Shown here: positions 20,446 through 30,268 of the stretch, in pieces
Numbering within the stretch: position 1 is the stretch's first letter
Layout of the letters: every line of letters starts with the position of its first letter
Source of the DNA: Pegea sp. RAD2-039
Lineage: Eukaryota; Chordata; Thaliacea; Salpida; Salpidae
Direction of reading: 5' to 3'
DNA length: 64,000 bases
NCBI GenBank assembly: GCA_034620365.1
Contig: JAQGEQ010000324.1
Span: 124,001-188,000 of the forward strand
The notes under the pieces: model-generated
What the model was told of the DNA's origin: nothing
Seen by the model: only the letters and a program-made list of their open reading frames with translations
Databases searched by the model: none
Position numbers and translations under genes: made by a program

Positions 20446-23168
20446 ATGTTGAAACTTGCTACCAAGTCATTTTCTCCTTTGTGGAGGCATTTTAGTGAAG
20501 CAAACTGCATCAGAACGTCTTCTGGTTTAGCTAAACTGATTGATCATGTGGAAAATGAACTTAATGAAATGACAGAAGCTGGTTTGAGAAAGCATGAACG
20601 TGTTATTGTTACAAAACAAGGTAATTATAAAGGTTTTAAATGAAGAATAGTTTGGTGGATTAATTGAAGCCTTGAAACTTTGTTTCTTTAATGTTTATCA
20701 CTTCAAATTTAAAAGATTTAAGCCTCTAAAAATCTCTTTATCTTAATGATAAGTAAACTTTTGACTGAAAAAGTCTTACATTTATCAGTTAATTTAATGA
20801 TAATAATTTTTTATGAAAATAAAAGACTTTTCTAGAGCAAGTATTCATACTCTTCAATTAAAATAAGATGGTACTAACATCAAGATTAAGATAACTTTTT
20901 ATCTATCTAATCTTGTTTATGCTATTGATTTTTTTTAGTCTTTTAAACATATTCTTATTATTATTTTAAACGTATTGCTAAAATAATCAGTTAGCGGTAT
21001 AGAATCAATGATGAAACTACGATGTCAACTTTTAAAACACATTTTAAGTCATTAAAGCCTTCTAGTCACCCTGACTAAACTCCGATAAAAGCGAATCTAG
21101 TATAAAAAATCTCTCTCTCCGTAGTACAGTGGTTATCACACCCCCACCTAGCGGGAGGTCCCGGGTTCGAGCCCGGGTGGACACATATTTGCAACATAGA
21201 AAAGTTCAAAGAAAAACCCTGGTAGAAGGGCCTTATGAGTTTGGTATAATGACATCACTTCTAGGAGACACAAAACTCAAAATTTATAGCTGGAGTTGGA
21301 GCCCCGTAGGCAATTTGTAACTGTACTTAATTCTGACAGCTCTTGCGAAGCCAACTGCATCAGTCCTTCTGTTCCCCTGCAAACCTTGCTGGCGTAGAAA
21401 GTGGAATCCTGCTGCATGGGCAACAACTAGATCTCCATAACTTCTGCCCTGGATTACAGCATGGCCGTCTTCGGCAAAAGAAGCTCATACTAATATAAGA
21501 AATAATTATTTAGTTACTATGAAATTTGTATAAATTATATTTTTATGAATAATATTTTGATAATTTAATTTGTTGTAATGATTACAGAGTTTAAATAAAT
21601 TTCAACTTGAAGCTTCAGCTAGAATTTAACGTTTAAAACTTTTGCAGATTCTCATATTAAGGTTCAAAATCACAATTCGGAAATATTAAATTTCTGTGCA
21701 AATAATTACTTGGGTCTTTCAAGTCACCCTGAGGTGGTTGAGGCTGGCAAACGTGCCCTGGACAAGTTTGGTGCTGGACTAAGTTCTGTTCGGTAAAAAT
21801 TTATTCTTTAAAAACTGTTTGGGAGCTTTTTATAAGAAAAATCGAATTAAATTTTACTTTTCAATTTCATTTAGTTTTATCTGTGGGACTCAAACAATCC
21901 ATAAGATACTTGAAGAACAGATCTCAGACTTTCATGGACGAGAAGATACAATCTTATATGCAAGTTGCTTTGACGCAAATGCCGGTATCTTCGAGACTCT
22001 TCTATCCAAGGTTATTTTTTATTTGTCATATAAATTAATAAATAAAATAAGATTTTGTAGGAAGATGCCGTCTTATCTGATGAATTGAATCATGCATCTA
22101 TTATAGACGGCATTCGTCTATGCAAAGCTAACAAGTATCGTTATAAGCATATGGATATGAAAGATTTAGAATCCAAATTAATCGAATCTCAGGTTGGTAT
22201 TCAGCTCAATAAATATTTCACCTAATAATTTATCAAAAAAAAAATTTTCGAAAATTTTCTAATTTAAATTGATAGAATTGTAGGCATCGAATGATAGTAA
22301 CCGATGGAGTTTTCTCAATGGACGGAGATGTGGCTCCTCTTAAAGATATTTGTGATCTTGCTGAACAGTATAAAGCTTTAGTGTTTATTGATGAGTGCCA
22401 CGCTACAGGCTTTCTAGGAGCTACTGGAAGGTAGTTTTCAAAAGTTGATCAAAGTTGAATTTCGAAAATATTATTTTAATCTGTTTTTAAAAAGACTTCT
22501 TTTGAAGTTATTTCAAATTTTTGTAAAACTGGCAGAGGTACGGACGAGTTATTTGGGGTTATGGACCGAGTTGCCCTGGTCAATTCGACATTAGGTAAAG
22601 CTTTAGGAGGGGCAGCAGGTTGGTTGGTGCTACATATTTCAAAACATCACTATAACTTTTATTTATATCAGGGGGATATACAACTGGTCCTAAACCAATC
22701 ATCGACCTTCTAAGAAATCGTTCAAGACCTTATTTGTTTTCCAATAGTCTACCACCCCCAGTTGTAGCCTGTGCTAGCCAAGTCTTTTCTATACTCTCTA
22801 ACGAAAGTACTTTAGTAGAAGACATCAAACACAAGACCAAGCTATTTCGAAGTCAAATGACTGAAGCGGGTTTTATAATTGGTGGTGATGATCATCCCAT
22901 CTGTCCTGTTATGCTAGGAGATGCTAAACTAGCAACAAATATGTCAAATGATTTGCTTGCTAAAGGTTAGTTCACTTTCAAGATTACTACATCATCACCA
23001 TTACCTCATGATGTAGGTATCTATGTGATTGGATTTAGTTATCCTGTGGTCCCTATAGGAAAGGCTCGTATACGGGTTCAGATATCTACAAGTCATTCAG
23101 AAGATGATATCAATCGCGCTGTTGACGCGTTTATCGATGTTGGTCGACAGTATGGGGTCGTTAGTTAA
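20446..23168 (+). CDS. GCAT: Glycine C-acetyltransferase (2-amino-3-ketobutyrate CoA ligase)
   Basis: Eight exons join in frame: 20446-20620, 21648-21792, 21875-22010, 22061-22192, 22276-22430, 22536-22618, 22672-22965 and 23017-23168, for 423 residues (human 419). This PLP enzyme of the mitochondrial matrix converts 2-amino-3-ketobutyrate plus CoA to glycine and acetyl-CoA in threonine breakdown. Residues 1-20 look like a targeting peptide ([19 protein letters not shown]). Conserved blocks include [59 protein letters not shown] and the PLP lysine in [11 protein letters not shown]. The C-terminus [18 protein letters not shown] is intact. Exon 5 begins at AATTGTAGGC, since the later AG breaks the frame. 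A SINE sits in intron 1. It follows TTC19 by 156 bp on the same strand, which would suit a two-gene unit of mitochondrial proteins. Confidence 0.98.
21112..21488 (+). mobile_element. tRNA-headed SINE in GCAT intron 1
   Basis: The head resembles tRNA-Val: box A TAGTACAGTGG (21122-21132) and box B GGTTCGAGCCC (21164-21174). The acceptor ends do not pair and T33 is missing, so it is not a tRNA gene. The body shares many words with the reversed copy at 11141-11482, such as CCTGCTGCATGGGCAACAAC. The 3' tail CATGGCCGTCTTCGGC resembles the tail of LINE family A (CATGGCCGTTCTCGGCC), suggesting that this LINE mobilises the SINE. This copy is the better preserved of the two. Confidence 0.9.
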
Positions 23169-24552
23169 AGACACATTAATTTAACAAACTTCATATACAC
23201 AATTATTAATCATTTTTTATCTAATCCTGTAAACATATCTGATTTTGTTCATTTTAATCAAATCTTGAAGTTTTGGTTTGTTGCACCTGAATTTTATAAC
23301 ACATTTTTTTACATCAGTACATGAAATCCTTATAATGTCAATCTTTACTTCTGTTATTAATTAGTTCCGTATGAAGGTAACCACACAAACTGTTTTAATC
23401 ATAGCTAAAGATCACGCTAAGCTTCATAAGATATTTTACTGTTGATTTGATTATAAAGTGAAAAAAATCGCTTTTCTGTTACTAACAAAGTTATATTTCT
23501 CGAGTTTTCAAATCACAATAAAATATTTTAGTAAATGTCTTGGGAAATAAAGTTTTTTAGATATTATATTAGAAATGAAGTTAAACTATTTGAGTTACTT
23601 ATAAAGATGTTTTGAAGATTTCTAAATGAAACATTTAAGAATATCAAATTATTATCAAATAACTTTTAAACATTTTAAACTTGGTGAACTACTTTATTTT
23701 AACTTTTGAATAATTAAAATAAAATTTGTAAGATTTTTAGAATACAAAAACTATCTGATTATTTAATTAAGGAGTTTATATTAAATATTTAAAATGTAAA
23801 AAGACATTTAACCTCACTTTTGGTAGTTTAAAAACTCATAAAAGTACAAAACTGAAAGATTTAACTTTAAAAAGGTTATCTGACTTATTATTTAACTATC
23901 TTTGACTTGATTATATCTGGAAAACTTTCAATAAAACAACAAATATGAACAATCCTTAGAAAATAATTGTGTAAACATTATTAGATTTGGTTTAAATTGA
24001 AACAAAATTTGTTTTATTCAAAAGTTCTCTTTAAAAACTTAATAAAGTATATTTCAAAATGTCGGTAACAATGTTTCGATATATTAGGCTTTAATTATCT
24101 TATAATTATGCTTCTTTAAAAATACTTATAAGTGCACTAGCATTAAGAGGCCAAATCTCAGCTAACCAAACAGCAAATCTCTTGCTTAATAGCGAAGGTT
24201 CTTCGATATCACCTGCTGGCTGCATAGTACAAAATATATTTCGATATTACTTCAAGCAACAATAATAAATACTTTCATTCACTTTAGTTTCTAGTTAAAA
24301 AGTGAATTTTGAGAAGTATAGAAAATCTTTTTATATTTGTTGGTTATAAATTATCAAGTTAAAGACCTTGTTTTAAATAATTTTCATAATTATTCTTTGG
24401 GTGCATTTGATTCAAATTTTTCAGAAATAAATTTCAACTCTTCGTTAATTGTAAAGATAAAAAAATCCTTTAGTTTGCAAGGAGATCTGTTTAACGAAAA
24501 TCACGTTTTATATACTCGCTTATATTTTTATCAGATTCTAAGTAAGATTGTG
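23169..24552. other. Intergenic, no gene seen
   Basis: GCAT 3' flank. AT-rich with an AATAAA near 23517. No coding motif, repeat or RNA gene recognised up to the LINE at 24553. Confidence 0.5.
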
Positions 24553-25390
24553 AATAATAATAAGCGCCAGCTTCGGCCGAGAACGGCCATGCGAGATTTG
24601 CTCTGAGTGATGATGTTAAAAAAAAAGTAAGACACAATGAAATGCGGAGGAAATATACGAGCAAGACACAGTAAAATTCGGAGGAAATATACGAGTAAGA
24701 CACAGTGAAATGCGAGGAAATATACGAGCAAGACACAGTAAAATGCGGAGGAAATATACGAGTAAGACACAGTGAAATGCGAGGAAATATACGAGCAAGA
24801 CACAGTAAAATGCGGAGGAAATATACGAGTAAGACACAGTGAAATGCGAGGAAATATACGAGCAAGACACAGTAAAATGCGGAGGAAATATACGAGTAAG
24901 AAACAGTGAAATGCGAGGAAATATACGAGCAAGACACAGTGAAATGGAATAAAAAAGCCTTCAGGATTTCTTTTCTTAAAACTGTTTTTTCTTCTCTCTC
25001 TTTCATTTGTCTGCGGAGTAGAGAGTGCCATTCGGAGCGATCCGCTGCGATATCTTCCCAGTCGCTAGTATGGATGTTAAGCAATTTCATATCGCGCGCA
25101 AGCGGGTATCTTTGAAATGTAGACAAGGAACGCAGATATTGCGTTTGCCTTTTGATAGTTCCCAAACAACAGATCCTTTGGAATCCGTCTGTTTTCAATC
25201 CAACGGACGGATTCGAGCCAGCAGAGTCCTTCCATGATTAGCATGTTGTCAGACCATTGCGTCTTAAGACTTCCTTGTTTGAGATCTTTTTTTGTCACGT
25301 TAGCGTAATATATGACGGAGACAACGAAAATGCAAGGTGTAGAGTTTATTTTTGCTAGCCTTCTACAAAGTATAAGTTTCACTGGCGTAC
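24553..25390 (-). mobile_element. 5'-truncated LINE, family A
   Basis: On the minus strand, two overlapping frames carry the conserved C-terminus of a non-LTR retrotransposon ORF2: ESVRWIENRRIPKDLLFG (about 25150-25235) and then LLNIHTSDWEDIAADRSEW (about 25030-25090) with LLRRQMKEREEK. A frameshift separates them, so the element is dead. The 5' end is lost at about 25390, as usual for incomplete target-primed reverse transcription. The 3' UTR contains an expanded minisatellite and ends in CGGCCGAAGCTGGCGC followed by short TTA repeats. No clear target-site duplication was seen. Confidence 0.85.
24627..24947. repeat. Minisatellite in LINE 3' UTR
   Basis: About nine tandem units built around GGAAATATACGAG(C/T)AAGACAC. 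Units alternate between a 33-bp form (GAAATGCGAGG...) and a 34-bp form (AAAATGCGGAGG...), giving a 67-bp higher-order period. All three minus-strand frames are open across the array because no unit contains a stop in any of them. The second copy of this LINE tail at 10619-10740 has just one unit, so the array grew after or in a sublineage of the element. Confidence 0.95.
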
Positions 25391-26336
25391 AATAGCGTTA
25401 AAACTTAAAGGATTAGAAGAATTAACGAAGTAACATTCATAAGGCATTCAAAGTGATTTTTTAAGGAATAATTTGCATATAAATAAAATTCTTTGGTTCA
25501 ATGATCATTTTCATCTAATCAATCTTTACAACTATCAATAATAAAAAAATAGCTTGGTGATTGATAGATTAACTGTTAAAAACTTAAAAATAACGCGAAA
25601 TATAGTTAACAAATGTCAGAGAAAATATTATTCTGATCATGAGACTTCGAAAAAAATGTTTGATTATTTTACAAATGTATAGTCAAGGTTACTTAGGTTG
25701 AATGATTACTAAATAAACATTGTGTTTGATGATTAGCAAAATTGACAAACATAGATGTTATGGCCGTATGGAAATTGTTTAAAACAGTTTACATAATTAA
25801 ATTATTCTAAATAATTTCCTACTTGGCGATAAAAAGGTTAGATGATTTATTTAGTTTTGATTTTTTAGCGAAACATGAATTGTATGTTTGTATGTCGATC
25901 AGAGTGGCTATTTATAAAAGTATAAGTAATGAAAGAATGCTCTTTTAATTAAGGAAATTGTTAAATTTAAACTAGTTATTTATTGTATTTTAAAAAATAG
26001 TAGATTGGTCAGTACATATCTTTCTAAAAATGCCAAGAAAGAATCTTTAGCTTATTCAAATTAAGGAAAATAAACAAAGATTTCCCTAGATTGTACAAGT
26101 ATAGAAAAATATGTTTTTATAGAATATCTAACTTATATATGGTTGGTGAAAGAGAAGATCACCATCTTACAAGTTATTTTAATTTTTTTACGTTAACAAA
26201 TCAATTTACTACCGAGAAATTCATTTCATGTTAATCATAAAAAAGTAATTTAAATTTTTTAGGAGGCTGATTTTGACTTAAATCAGTTTTATTTTCTCCA
26301 GCTGAACTTATAAACCTTAGAAAGTTTACTCTGTAG
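25391..26336. other. Intergenic or 5' part of the receptor gene
   Basis: AT-rich. The exon with the signal peptide of the type II receptor should lie here or further upstream, but no convincing candidate was found. Confidence 0.4.
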
Positions 26337-29300
26337 TGAAATAATGGTAGCAAGCAAATTACATCTTTGTCAAAAATATCATTTTGTGACAAATCCTACA
26401 GCCTACAATATCTCATGCAAACATGTAAGCATAGCGTCTTGAATTTGTAAAAATTGACAAAAACATTTTTTGTGATCATATTTGATAAACCTTTTATCAG
26501 TAGTAAACAAATATGAGTTTTATGATTAAACAAATCTTCCCTTTGGGCCAGAAGTTTGTTTTTCCATTTTCGTTAAATATTGATTTAATTGCACAACAAT
26601 CTTTTTTGTAAATAAATTAATTAATAACACTCATTAAATGGTGTTGTTAAAGATTTGTTATTTTCAAGCTAATAAAAATCAAATTGCAACATTTTATTGT
26701 AGTAAAATAAAATTAATACGAAAAAATATCCATCAGATTTATAACAACACCAAATACAAACAACTTTCTGTTATTTGATTGTTAAGATGTCAGCAAATGT
26801 ATAAAAGAAATAATAAATGACCAAATTATTGATAATAAACTTTTGATATTTTTTAAACAACTGGCAAGTAAGGTTTTTATTTGTTTGATAAATTTTTACA
26901 GGGTTGTAGCGCAGCTTGGCAATCAATCAAAGGAAAGGTAATTAAAATCACTCATCAAGGTGCTTATATAGAAACTTTTTAATTGAACAATATCAAAAGA
27001 ATAATAAAATTAACAGAATAAATACAAAGTCAAAATGTTACTTCGTTTTAAAAAGGGTGCTGGGAAAACCTAATGAAAGACTGCGTTTATTCGCTCAATA
27101 ATTGTTTGTTTTTTCACCATAATGTAAAACCTAGCCAACCTAACGTTGATCTTAACTACTGCTGTTGTCATGGTGATATGTGCAACACCAAGTTGAGATC
27201 ATTTTTACGTAATGAAGACTTGACGAATACCACATCAACCAATCTGATAGTGGATAAATCGACAATAAAAAACGATTGTAAGATTTCAGTTTTATTTACA
27301 AAAACGTTTTATAAAAGTATATACCATATCTGTTTTATTATGATTTGTAATTAAATTGTACTTCAGAAATTAGTAGATTTAGAACAAAAAAGGTTAACAT
27401 CATAATGGTTTAGTTTGATAAAAATAATATAAACTGAATGAAAGCAATAAACTCGCAGACTCCAACATTCCACGGTTAAAAAGTAAGATGTTTAGGATAT
27501 CTTAAAAGTAATTTTTCGTGAAACGTCTTTTCACTGTAACAATCATCTTGTTTGAAAATTCAATTTTTTCCAGCAGATATTTTTCAAGCAATCTCAGTAT
27601 CGCTGGTTGCCTTCATAATCATGACTTTCATAGTATTGATTTTGTTCGTAGGTTCAGGTGAAGTAACAAAACCTTGATTTTATCAGTTTATAAGATTCGA
27701 AAATAATTTCTTTTATTCCATTTCAACAAAAATTAAATGTTGATTTTTGTTATAGTTAAATCAACCCAGATTTTGCGAATCTCTTCTCAAAGATTTAGTG
27801 TTACATATTTGTAAAGATTTTACTTTTTCAGGAACTTTAAAAAAGCGTCTCTCTGGTGTAAAAAGTGTCCCTAGAAACAAAAGATCAGAAAAGTTGTGAG
27901 TTGAAATTGCTAAGTTTGATTTAAAAAAGGATTTTTGAAAGAAATTTATAATTCCATATATTTATTAAAAAGTATTAAAATTTGTTCAAAGATTTTTAGG
28001 AAAGGAAATATTTGATGATAACAATCTTAAACATTCAGTAAATAAAAATTCAGAATTTGTTATTCATTCACTTTTAGAAACAGGAAGTTTTGGGTAATTA
28101 TATCAGCTGTTTCTGATTATTTTTAAGTATTTTAAACCCTTTACGATATAATGCTTAATTGTTAAACTTTCAGAAGGTTTGGATTGTGAAATATTTGATT
28201 CATTTATTTCTGTAGGTTTGTATATTTGGTTAAAACAAAAAACAATAATGAAGAAATGGCATGTTTTAAATGTGAGAAAATATTTTGTGGTTATTGAACT
28301 TATAAAATGTAAACAATTTTCAATTAGTGAAAAATCAATCCAAATCTTCATTTACTGAAGAAGATAAATCTTTACTAAATGAAATTGAAATTCTCCAATA
28401 CCTATCTTTGTTTCATTTCAAAAATGTTATTAATTACATCGGAAAATATCATACTGGTTTTTTGATGGAGTATTGTGAATTGGTATTTATTTTAAATTTT
28501 TGTCGATATTTAATATTTTGATTTATAATATATAGGGTTCCTTAAAGAATTTTCTAGATCAAAATACCTTGAATTATCAAACCTGTTTTAGATTGATCAA
28601 TGATTTATGTAAAGCTGTAGAATTTCTACATCAAACAAATGGGAGAGGTACTTGAAAATCACTTTTTAATAAAATATAATCACAAAATGTATGTAAAAAA
28701 TAAGAAATATAATACGAAAGAGCTCTTTAAAACATTAAGAGATTACCAATGAAATCTTAAATTTGCAGAAAAAATAGCAATAGCACACAGAGATCTAAGC
28801 AGCAGCAACTGCTTGCTTCGTTCTGATATGACTTTAGTAGTTAGTGATTTTGGTCTAGCCGTTTGTTTACGAAATGAAACTGAAGACAACTTAACGGTTT
28901 GTGATTCATATGAAGATTTAGATGATAAAATTTACTTGCCGGTTTTAAATAATATTATTTCAGTTTGTCTGGAAATTTTGTTTATTTGATTTCGTTTAAA
29001 ATTATAAAACCAAATAATAGTATCTTCAGTGTTTGAAGATAATTCAGTTCGTTTAATATTTAGCTAAGTTGGAGGTTAGTAGGAACACCTTATTACATAG
29101 CACCAGAAGTCTTAGAATACAAAGTAAACCTTCAAGATATTGAAACTGCGCTCACACAAGCTGATGTATACTCAATGGGGCTAATAATTTGGGAAATATC
29201 ACAACTATGCAAAGATTTTTATGGTAAAATCATTATGATTTAAAAAGTACTTACTAAGATTTGAAATCTAATTTGTTTGCTTTTACTTTTAGAGGAATCT

Positions 29301-29802
29301 TCTTCATTATGTCATTATCTTCCTTATGAAAAGGAGGTACAGAACTCTGAAGAACTGATAAACTTTGTTTGCTTCAAGAATAAGAGACCATCATCTTCAT
29401 GTTTGACGTTTCAAAATAAAAGTAATCTTAAATCAGGCTTTTTATAGAAACATTTGTACAGTTATAATATATTTTTAACATTTAATTAAATAATAAGTTT
29501 AAGTAAAATATAAGTACAAAATGTTCGATTTGAATAAATATTTAGAAACTTTTTAACAAAATAAAACAAGCTGAAAGTATTTAGTTTAAATTATAAAAAT
29601 TATCAGCAGTCAATCTAAATGTCTTATCATTTTAGAATAATTCTCCTTTTTTTGTTGAACAGACGAAAAAATTGAAAAGGCAAAGCAAATTCTTTGTCAA
29701 ACAATAAAAGAGTGTTGGGATAAAGATGAGGACTCCAGGCCACCTGCAGCAGCTGTTTATGGTCGTATTTCGAGCTTTCTTGCTGCTGAAGACTTCGTTT
29801 GA
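26337..29802 (+). CDS. TGF-beta/BMP/activin type II receptor Ser/Thr kinase (N-terminus not found)
   Basis: Thirteen exons in phase: 26337-26424, 26902-26959, 27056-27277, 27574-27651 (or 27657), 27832-27895, 27992-28093, 28216-28271, 28328-28482, 28536-28647, 28769-28896, 29064-29223, 29293-29421 and 29663-29802. The ectodomain has CSAAWQSIKGK, THQGCW and YCCCHGDMCN, the activin-receptor-family pattern. Exon 4 is the membrane helix (VSLVAFIIMTFIVLILF). The kinase shows ETGSFGFVYL (glycine loop), the beta-3 lysine in MACFK, NEIEIL (alpha-C Glu), AHRDLSSSNCLL, SDFGLA and GTPYYIAPEVLEYKVNLQ. VYSMGLIIWEI and ECWDKDEDSRP are typical of type II receptors, which bind ligand and phosphorylate type I receptors at the cell surface. 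The C-terminus stops soon after the kinase, so there is no long BMPR2-type tail. The signal-peptide exon is missing from the model. Whether it is ACVR2, BMPR2 or TGFBR2 cannot be decided. Confidence 0.9.
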
Positions 29803-30268
29803 CTTTTTTATAAGTTTCAATAATTCAAAAAAAAAATGTTTAGTTCAAGAACGTGTTTTGATGTTAAACGAAAAATGAAGATTCTGTATATAAGCTTATA
29901 CAGTTACAAACAATAAATTAAGACAAAGACAAATGTAAAGTATTTAATAGAAAATTGGGTTTGTTATTTACCAAATTAACAAATATTTCCATCTATCGAT
30001 GTTAATCAGATTCTAGATTTTTTTAATATTTTGTTTTAAAAGAATAAAAATTAGTAACGTAATGACAACAGAATAGTATTTTTCAAACTAATTTATCAAC
30101 CAATAAATTTTTGCTTTTCATTACTTCAAAGGTTTGATAAAACTGACAATTTATAAATTGATATTTGATGAATTAAACAAATCATCTGTAAATGTGCCAA
30201 AAATAATTTCTAAGCTGGTATCCAATAAGTTCTGTGTCAATAAATATTTAAAGATTTTCATAAATGGT
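29803..30268. other. Convergent intergenic gap
   Basis: Shared 3' flank between the receptor (+) and the cellulase (-). AT-rich; AATAAA-like words on both strands. Nothing else seen. Confidence 0.5.

Noticed and set aside
21112-21184. tRNA-Val-like gene
   Set aside because: Box A and box B are good, but the acceptor arms do not pair, the residue before the presumed anticodon is not T, and the sequence continues into a SINE body found again at 11141-11482.
22279-22284. GCAT exon 5 starting at the later AG (tag before GCATCG)
   Set aside because: That choice shifts the frame into a stop; the earlier acceptor ending at 22275 yields [15 protein letters not shown] in frame.
24491-25198. Long minus-strand protein frames over the tandem repeat
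   Set aside because: They arise because the 33/34-bp units have no stop in any minus-strand frame. The only conserved part is the LINE C-terminus near 25030-25235.
27896-28000. Frameshift between the membrane and kinase exons of the type II receptor
   Set aside because: Using the acceptor TTCAAAG ending at 27991 instead of TTTTTAG restores the frame, giving SEKLFLGKEIFDD with no break.
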